NCBI GenBank assembly: GCA_021812805.1
Contig: JAKAMQ010000005.1
Coordinates: 1 to 40,629 of the forward strand
DNA from: Acidobacteriota bacterium
Lineage (GTDB): Bacteria > Acidobacteriota > Holophagae > Holophagales > Holophagaceae
Length of the DNA stretch: 40,629 bases
Direction: 5' to 3'
The notes beneath the pieces were generated by a model. The model was not told where the DNA came from. It searched no databases and was given only the letters and a program-made list of their open reading frames with translations. Shown here piece after piece: positions 35,648 to 40,629 of this stretch. Both the position numbers and the translations under genes were made by a program. The first letter of the stretch is position 1, and each line of letters starts with the position of its first letter.

Positions 35648-36144
35648 TGCGCCGCCTGTTCTGGTTGCTCCTGCCCCTGGGTGTGCTCACGGCGGATCTG
35701 GCCTCGAAGGCCTGGGTCCTCTCCTTTCTGCGTGTGGGCGAGTCCTATCCCGTGATCCACGGTTTCTTCAACCTGAGCCTGGCGTTCAACCGCGGGGCCA
35801 TTTTCGGGAGCCTCAGCGGGCTGCCGGACCATATCCGGGGGCCCCTGTTCTTCGTGGCGGGGCTGCTGGCCCTGGGCTATTTCGGCTGGATCTTCCTGAG
35901 CCGGGACACCCGTACCTTCGACCGCGTGGCCCTGGGCATGATCCTGGGCGGGGCCCTGGGGAACGGCGCGGACCGCTGGATCCGGGGCTACGTGGTGGAC
36001 TTCCTGGATTTCGTCTTCGGCTCCTGGCACTACTGGACCTTCAACGTGGCGGACAGCTTCATCCTGGTGGGCTTCGTGCTCTATGTGGCCGGCCTGCTGC
36101 GCGGCCATCGCGTCCCCGGAGCCGAAGCCCCCGGGAAACCTTGA
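35647..36144 (+). CDS. lspA: Lipoprotein signal peptidase
   Basis: A 165-residue inner-membrane aspartic protease with four membrane helices. It removes the signal peptide of prolipoproteins after lipidation. The motifs are LAFNRGAIFG, GNGADRWIRGYVVDFLDF with Asp118, and FNVADS with catalytic Asp136. It overlaps ileS by one base. Two lipoproteins in this window (minus strand, 28271 and 37268) would be substrates. Confidence 0.96.
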   Translation: MRRLFWLLLPLGVLTADLASKAWVLSFLRVGESYPVIHGFFNLSLAFNRGAIFGSLSGLPDHIRGPLFFVAGLLALGYFGWIFLSRDTRTFDRVALGMILGGALGNGADRWIRGYVVDFLDFVFGSWHYWTFNVADSFILVGFVLYVAGLLRGHRVPGAEAPGKP

Positions 36145-36149
36145 TCCAG

Positions 36150-36236
36150 ACGCGGTGTCCCGGCTTGGCCGGGACACCGCGTGAGGGGCGCACGAGGGGG
36201 TGACGTCGGGAACCGAAGGCGAGCAGGCGGTCCTCC
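36150..36236. repeat. Double-hairpin dispersed repeat, family R3, copy 2
   Basis: A perfect 15-bp hairpin (arms 36150-36164 and 36168-36182, loop TTG) is followed by a less perfect second hairpin region. Read on the minus strand it aligns along its length with 23227-23314: the same GTGTCCCGGC/GCCGGGAC core, then CTCGTG, then CGCCTTCGGT. It fills the gap between the converging lspA and pyrD genes. Confidence 0.75.
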
Positions 36237-36242
36237 TTCACT

Positions 36243-37271
36243 TTAGGCCGGCTCCACCAGCCCCCGGTGAATCCGGCCCACAAGCCCGGGGCCTTCGAAA
36301 ATGAGGGCGCTGTAGATCTGGGCGAGGGCGGCGCCATCGTCCAGGGCCCCGCGCACATCCTCGGCGCCGCCCAGGCCGCCGCACGCCACCAGGGGCAGGC
36401 GGCCGCGCAGGGCCGCGAGGATCCGCTGGCGTACCTCCCGGGCCTTGGCTTTCAGCGGAATGCCACTGAGCCCTCCGGCACCCTTGGCCGTCACCCGCTC
36501 CCGGAGGGCCTCCGGCACCACCCCGCGATCGAGGGTCGTGTTGGTGGCGATGAGGCCCGAGATCCCCGAGGCCACGGCCACCTCGACGATGGCCTCAAGG
36601 TCCTCCGGAGCCAGGTCCGGCGCCAGCTTCAGGAGGATGGGCTGGTGTTCGAGGCCCATCGCTTTGCGCAGGTCGAGCATGCCCGCCAGCAGCGGCTTCA
36701 GGGCCTCTGGGGCCTGGAGGTTGCGCAGGCCGGGGGTGTTGGGGCTGCTCACATTCAGGGCGATGTAGTCCACCTCCGGCGCGATGAGGCGGTAGGCGTC
36801 GCGGTAGTCGTCGAGGGCCCGGGCCTCGGGCGTCTCCTTGTTCTTGCCGAGGTTGCCGCCAACGAGGAGACCTGCGGGCCGGTGCCGCAGGCGGGCCGCC
36901 ACGACGTCGGCCCCTTCGCTGTTGAAGCCCATCCGGTTGAGGATCAGGCCCGCCTCGGGGAAGCGGAACAGGCGCGGCTTGGGATTGCCGGGTTGTGGCC
37001 GAGGTGTGACGGTACCGATCTCCACATGGCCGAAGCCGAGGGCCTTCCAGAGAGGCAGCAGCGTGGCGCCCTTGTCGAGCCCTGCGGCCAGGCCCAGGGG
37101 TGACGGGAAGTCCAGGCCGAACACCCGCCGCTGGAGGGCTGTGGATCGCTCGGGGGCCCGCAGGACCGGCCATGCGCAGGCACGGGCGCCCAGCCAGAAG
37201 GCCAGGTTGTGGGCCGTCTCCGGATCCAGCCGGAACAGCACGGGCCGGGCGAGGCGGTAGAGGTCCGTCAC
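36243..37271 (-). CDS. pyrD: Dihydroorotate dehydrogenase, class 2 (quinone)
   Basis: A 342-residue class 2 DHODH that oxidises dihydroorotate to orotate in pyrimidine synthesis, passing electrons to quinone at the inner membrane. The N-terminal helical part (LYRLARPVLFRLDPETAHN) is the membrane-associated extension of class 2. LGLAAGLDKG, NRMGFNSEG, NVSSPNTPGLRNLQ with the catalytic Ser, LKLAPDL and TNTTLDR follow, and ACGGLGGAEDV binds FMN. The GTG start overlaps the stop of the upstream lipoprotein gene (GTGA), so the two are coupled. Confidence 0.95.
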   Translation of the reverse strand: MTDLYRLARPVLFRLDPETAHNLAFWLGARACAWPVLRAPERSTALQRRVFGLDFPSPLGLAAGLDKGATLLPLWKALGFGHVEIGTVTPRPQPGNPKPRLFRFPEAGLILNRMGFNSEGADVVAARLRHRPAGLLVGGNLGKNKETPEARALDDYRDAYRLIAPEVDYIALNVSSPNTPGLRNLQAPEALKPLLAGMLDLRKAMGLEHQPILLKLAPDLAPEDLEAIVEVAVASGISGLIATNTTLDRGVVPEALRERVTAKGAGGLSGIPLKAKAREVRQRILAALRGRLPLVACGGLGGAEDVRGALDDGAALAQIYSALIFEGPGLVGRIHRGLVEPA

Positions 37272-37618
37272 TGGACGATGACGACCGCCGCGACCCTCAC
37301 AGCCGGGAAGTCCTCCCGCCGGGCCTCGACATGGAAAGTGCCAGCCTGGTGTGGCGCGGTGTACACGCCCGCGGGTGTGATGGTGCCGCCGCCGGGTTCG
37401 ATCACATCCCAGGTGATGGGCTGCCGGAGGGGGCGAACGCCATCGGGATAGTTGATTTCCGCCTGGAAGGCCTGAGTGGTGCCAGGAGCCACGGCCACGG
37501 CGACGGGACGAAGCACCAGCGTGGGCTGGAAGGGGGTGGTGGGGGTGGGCACAGGGCCTTTCTGAGCCCCGCAGGCGAAGCTCGCGAGGAGGGGGAGGGA
37601 CACCAGGAATCGGTTCAT
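37268..37618 (-). CDS. Small lipoprotein with an Ig-like domain
   Basis: A 116-residue protein with a lipoprotein-like signal (FLVSLPLLASFAC, Cys16) and a short Pro/Thr linker. It then has a single Ig-like (BIG2-type) domain: VAVAPGTTQAFQAEINYPDG, ITWDVIEPGGGTITPAGVYTA (in part), GTFHVEARREDFP. The W-x-V...G-T-I-T-x-x-G-x-Y-x-A pattern is typical of bacterial Ig-like repeats in surface proteins. It is coupled to pyrD by a four-base overlap; a functional link to pyrimidine synthesis is not implied. Confidence 0.8.
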   Translation of the reverse strand: MNRFLVSLPLLASFACGAQKGPVPTPTTPFQPTLVLRPVAVAVAPGTTQAFQAEINYPDGVRPLRQPITWDVIEPGGGTITPAGVYTAPHQAGTFHVEARREDFPAVRVAAVVIVQ

Positions 37619-37704
37619 GCGGACATCCTATGGGCGGGTCATGCGCGGCAGAAGCACCCAGGCGCACCGGAGGCCCCAGCGTCTCATCATACCCAGGCCA
37701 TTTC

Positions 37705-39474
37705 TCAGGGAAGGATGGCCACCCGCTCGATGGTCGCCCCCAGTTCGAGGCCGTCGAGCACCTTCAGATCGTGGCCGGGGTTCTCGACTCGGCCCATCCA
37801 GGTGTAGCGGCCAGTGAGGTGCGGGGTGGCGTTGGTGGTGATGAAGAACTGGCTGCCGCCGGTGTCCTTGCCGGCCAGGGCCATGCCCACGCTGCCCGGG
37901 CCGTACCAGTGCGTGCTGTCCTCACAGCGCACCGTGTAGCCAGGGCCGCCGTCCATGGTGTCGCAGGGGCTCCCCATCTGCACCACGAAATCCGGCACCA
38001 CACGGGGCACGAGGTGGCCATCGAAAAAGTGCTTCCGGGCCAGGAGCACGAGGTTGGCAACGTTCATGGGCGCCACCGTGGGATCGAGCCTGAGCGTGAC
38101 CCTGCGGTTTCCGCTGAAGGTGATGCGGAGGCGCACGGGCTTCCCGCGCTCCGCGAGGTGGACGGCTTCGGCCAGGATGGCCCGGTCCGTGGGCGTGGGC
38201 TCCGGTGCGGGGGGCCAGGGCGTCGCCGGATCCAGCTTCTTCAAGGCCTGGTAGGCCTCGTAGCGGCAGGCCCAGTCGGGATGCGTGAGCCAGCGCCGGA
38301 GCTGGGTCTTCTGGGTTTCCACCGGCAGCTTCCAGCGCGCGTAGCTCTGGATGAGGGCCTGCTGGGCGTCGAAATCCGCGTCCCCCCAGCAGCGGCGCGT
38401 GAGCGCGTCCAGATCCGCGGGCGCCGCAGGCAGATCCGCGATGGCAGCGGCGCGGGCGATGGGATTGGGGCTATCGAGAAGCCTGGTCCTGAGGGCAGCC
38501 GCCTGGGCCGCATGCGTGAGCGTGAGCGGAGCCAGCAGACCGCCCTGGAGAACGAGGGGGAAACGGCTGGGGGGCATCTGCTGGAAGAAAAAGGCGAGGT
38601 CGCTCTGGGAAGCGTGGGTCAGCCCGTCGAGGGCAGCGGCCAGGAAGGGGGGGCGGCCGGTGGCTGCCAGCAGAAGGGGCAGTTCGATGGTGTGTTCCGA
38701 TTCCCGAGGTGCCTGGCCGCCCGGGATGAGGGCGGCCAGGCGGGCCGTGAAGCAGAGTTCGATGGCATGGCTCTGGTCCGGAATGGGCTGCTGGAGGCCG
38801 ACCAGCACCAAAGGAGGCGGATCAGACAGAGCCAGCCGCTTGACCACTGGATCCCGCTCGGACGCAGGGCGGGAAGCCAGGGCATCCATCATCGCCAGCA
38901 CGCTGTCCGGCGTGGCGGGGATGGCCGGCAGCAGCGCCTTCTCCTTTCCCGCCAGGACCAGCCGCAGGCGGGCGGCCTGGGCGCGGACGGGATCCACCTT
39001 GCCGTCCTTCTGGAGGGCGTCGAGGAAGGCCTGCAGGGCGGGTGGGACGGTGCCGCCGTTGATCCGGGCCGTGGCGATCTGGGCCTCCAGGTGCAGGTCG
39101 GCGGGCCAGGAGGCGGCATCCTTCGAGGTGAGCCCGTCGAGCGCCTTCAGGGCATCGGGGCGCTTGAAGCGGTTGAGGAAGAAGAGGGCATCGAAGCGTT
39201 CCCGGGGTGTGCGGGCCACCTGCGCCTTGGCCTCCCAGGCTTCGGGCGTGGGATGGTCGAGTTCGGGCGGCAGCAGGGCCGGAGCCCCGGGGGCGCCGAT
39301 GCGGGCCAGGGTGAGCTCGAGGCGGGCGCGGTCCGCTGGGGGGAGCGCGGCTTTCTGAGCGTCATCGAAGGCCGGTGGCTGGCGCTTCCACTCGGCCTGG
39401 ATGGCGTCGCGGACCGTGAAGCGCGGGGCCTGGGCGAGCAGGGGCAGGGCGAGGCCGAGCAGGAACAGGCGCAT
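37705..39474 (-). CDS. Cyclophilin-type peptidyl-prolyl isomerase with long helical N-terminal region
   Basis: A 589-residue protein. A signal peptide (LFLLGLALPLLAQA) opens it, then about 420 residues of mostly alpha-helical, repeat-like sequence that resembles HEAT/Armadillo-type solenoids (for example ALDGLTSKDAASWPADLHLE, in part). The C-terminal about 150 residues are a cyclophilin domain: VTLRLDPTVAPMNVANLVLLA, RVVPDFVVQMG, GSQFFITTNATPHLTG (in part) and WMGRVENPGHDLKVLD. It probably folds exported proteins in the periplasm. GAGGCCCCC precedes the ATG. It lies seven bases after the amidohydrolase stop, on the same strand. Confidence 0.85.
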   Translation of the reverse strand: MRLFLLGLALPLLAQAPRFTVRDAIQAEWKRQPPAFDDAQKAALPPADRARLELTLARIGAPGAPALLPPELDHPTPEAWEAKAQVARTPRERFDALFFLNRFKRPDALKALDGLTSKDAASWPADLHLEAQIATARINGGTVPPALQAFLDALQKDGKVDPVRAQAARLRLVLAGKEKALLPAIPATPDSVLAMMDALASRPASERDPVVKRLALSDPPPLVLVGLQQPIPDQSHAIELCFTARLAALIPGGQAPRESEHTIELPLLLAATGRPPFLAAALDGLTHASQSDLAFFFQQMPPSRFPLVLQGGLLAPLTLTHAAQAAALRTRLLDSPNPIARAAAIADLPAAPADLDALTRRCWGDADFDAQQALIQSYARWKLPVETQKTQLRRWLTHPDWACRYEAYQALKKLDPATPWPPAPEPTPTDRAILAEAVHLAERGKPVRLRITFSGNRRVTLRLDPTVAPMNVANLVLLARKHFFDGHLVPRVVPDFVVQMGSPCDTMDGGPGYTVRCEDSTHWYGPGSVGMALAGKDTGGSQFFITTNATPHLTGRYTWMGRVENPGHDLKVLDGLELGATIERVAILP

Positions 39475-39481
39475 GGGGGCC

Positions 39482-40629
39482 TCAGGGATGGTCCAGGGCG
39501 ACTTCAACGCCGTTCACCCAGAGGCGGCCGGGGCGGAGGGCGCGAAGTTGCTTTTCGCTCAGACGGAGGATCGGCGCCTGCACCCAGAGCAGGTCCGCCA
39601 CGGCGCCCTTCCGGATCGTACCCAGGACCGTGCCGCGCCCCAGGGCACGGGCATTCCCCGAGGTGTAGGCCCGGATGGCCTCGCTGCGCGAAAGCCTCTG
39701 GGCGGGGAGGAACCCTCCGGGAGGATCGCCTGCGGCATCCTGCCGGGTCTCGGCGGCGGCGATCCCCAGGAAGGGGTTGGGGTCCGCCACGGGGGCATCG
39801 CTGCCGAAGGCCAGGAGGGCGCCACCGTTCTTCAGCGTCCGCCAGGGGAAGGCCTCCTTCAGGCGCTTCGGCCCCAGCCGGGCGGGTGTCCAGGCGTGGT
39901 CGTCCACGCAGTGGATGGGCTGCACGCTGGCGACGATGCCCAGCTTGCCGAACCGGGCGGCATCCACGGGGGCCACGATCTGGGCATGCTCGATGCGGGG
40001 CGGCAAGTCCCGCGGCCGGCCCGCCTTGCGCTCCGCGGCGGCGAGGAGATCGAGGGCCTTCCGGTTGGCGGCGTCGCCGATGGCGTGGATGGCGGGCTGA
40101 TAGCCTGCGCGCAGGGTGACCATGGCATCGGCCTGCACCACGGCGGGATCGGTCACCCAGAGGCCCCGGGTGGAGGGATCATCGGCATAGGGGGCGAGCA
40201 GGCGCGCGCCCCGGCTGCCGAGGGCGCCATCCAGGTAGAACTTCACGCCCTGCACCTGAAAAAAGGAGGTGCCTCGCTCCCGGGGGTGGCGGAGTTCCTG
40301 GACCATGAGGGCGGAATCCCGATCCAGGTAGGCGAAGACCCGGATGGGGAGCGCGCCGGCTTCCGCCAGGCGTCGGTAGGCGGCCAGGGTTCCCGCATGG
40401 ATGCCCATGTCCGCCACCGCGGTGAAGCCGTCATTGCGAAGGGCGGTCAGACCGGCGAGGAGCTGATGATCCACCTCGGTGGGGGTGGGCGCGGGCAGAC
40501 GCTTCTGCACAAGTTCCATGGCGGCATCCAGGAGGATGCCGGTGGGGCGTCCCGTGGCGTCCCTCAGGATGCGGCCCCCCGGCGGATCCGGCGTGTTCTC
40601 GTCAATGCCGGCTTCGGCGAGGGCGGCCG
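39482..40629 (-). CDS. Amidohydrolase of the YtcJ/AepA type (partial)
   Basis: The last 382 codons are visible; the N-terminus lies beyond the right edge, since the frame stays open to the last base with family-like sequence (GIDENTPDPPGGRILRD, DATGRPTGILLDAAMELV). Features are DGFTAVADMG, GVKFYLDGALGSRGA, the metal-ligand histidine regions AIHAIGDAANRKALDLL and RIEHAQIV, and FGSDAPVADPNPF with the catalytic Asp. YtcJ-type enzymes are metal-dependent hydrolases of unknown physiological substrates. It is followed on the same strand by the cyclophilin-type isomerase. Confidence 0.9.
   Translation of the reverse strand, partial: AALAEAGIDENTPDPPGGRILRDATGRPTGILLDAAMELVQKRLPAPTPTEVDHQLLAGLTALRNDGFTAVADMGIHAGTLAAYRRLAEAGALPIRVFAYLDRDSALMVQELRHPRERGTSFFQVQGVKFYLDGALGSRGARLLAPYADDPSTRGLWVTDPAVVQADAMVTLRAGYQPAIHAIGDAANRKALDLLAAAERKAGRPRDLPPRIEHAQIVAPVDAARFGKLGIVASVQPIHCVDDHAWTPARLGPKRLKEAFPWRTLKNGGALLAFGSDAPVADPNPFLGIAAAETRQDAAGDPPGGFLPAQRLSRSEAIRAYTSGNARALGRGTVLGTIRKGAVADLLWVQAPILRLSEKQLRALRPGRLWVNGVEVALDHP

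Overview
The window is GC-rich, gene-dense bacterial chromosome with no phage, plasmid or CRISPR signature. Its gene content fits a Gram-negative member of the Acidobacteriota, most plausibly the Holophagae (Geothrix/Holophaga type): an OmpA-type outer-membrane protein, lipoproteins, RapZ, a zinc-ribbon MscL, CheX, a split acyl-CoA carboxylase and high GC. The taxonomic call is inference from general resemblance; no search was run.

Layout. 1-4200: end of a membrane protein, a run of hairpins, a ResB-like membrane protein, a secreted beta-propeller and a short-chain dehydrogenase. 4218-7131: a degenerate copy of the polA head, then polA. 7288-12411: a five-gene metabolic cluster (isocitrate-type dehydrogenase, HMG-CoA-lyase-like enzyme, class III CoA-transferase, and large and small subunits of a LeuCD-like hydro-lyase), followed by a [2Fe-2S] ferredoxin. 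12848-15204 (minus): thiL, a DUF2062 membrane protein, ybaB and recR. 15339-18578: a [4Fe-4S] ferredoxin, cheX (minus), yqeY, and proS, which is interrupted by one in-frame TAA. 18581-23220: an unknown protein, ndk (minus), secA and rapZ. 23319-25871 (minus): a saccharopine-dehydrogenase-like enzyme and an APC permease. 25918-27709: mltG and tlyA. 27710-28270: no intact gene, only a decayed PAS-domain relic on the minus strand. 28271-31006: a lipoprotein (minus), a duplicated accC head, accC and a biotin carrier protein. 31161-36144: an OmpA-family protein, mscL, ileS and lspA. 36243-40629 (minus): pyrD, a small lipoprotein, a cyclophilin-type isomerase and an amidohydrolase cut by the window edge.

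Most genes are housekeeping: replication and repair (polA, recR, ybaB), translation (proS, ileS, tlyA, yqeY), secretion and envelope (secA, lspA, mltG, mscL, OmpA), cofactor and nucleotide metabolism (thiL, ndk, pyrD) and carboxylase chemistry. The 7.3-12.4 kb cluster looks like one pathway that activates, isomerises, cleaves and oxidatively decarboxylates branched hydroxy-dicarboxylic acids, but its substrate cannot be read from the sequence.

The most unusual signals are: (1) two unrelated genes, polA and accC, each preceded by a partial direct duplication of its own 5' end, with a short unrelated insert between the copies; (2) the in-frame TAA in proS; (3) several families of dispersed palindromic repeats between genes, including an ~87-bp double-hairpin element found in two convergent gene gaps; and (4) the uncharacterised five-gene acid-metabolism cluster.
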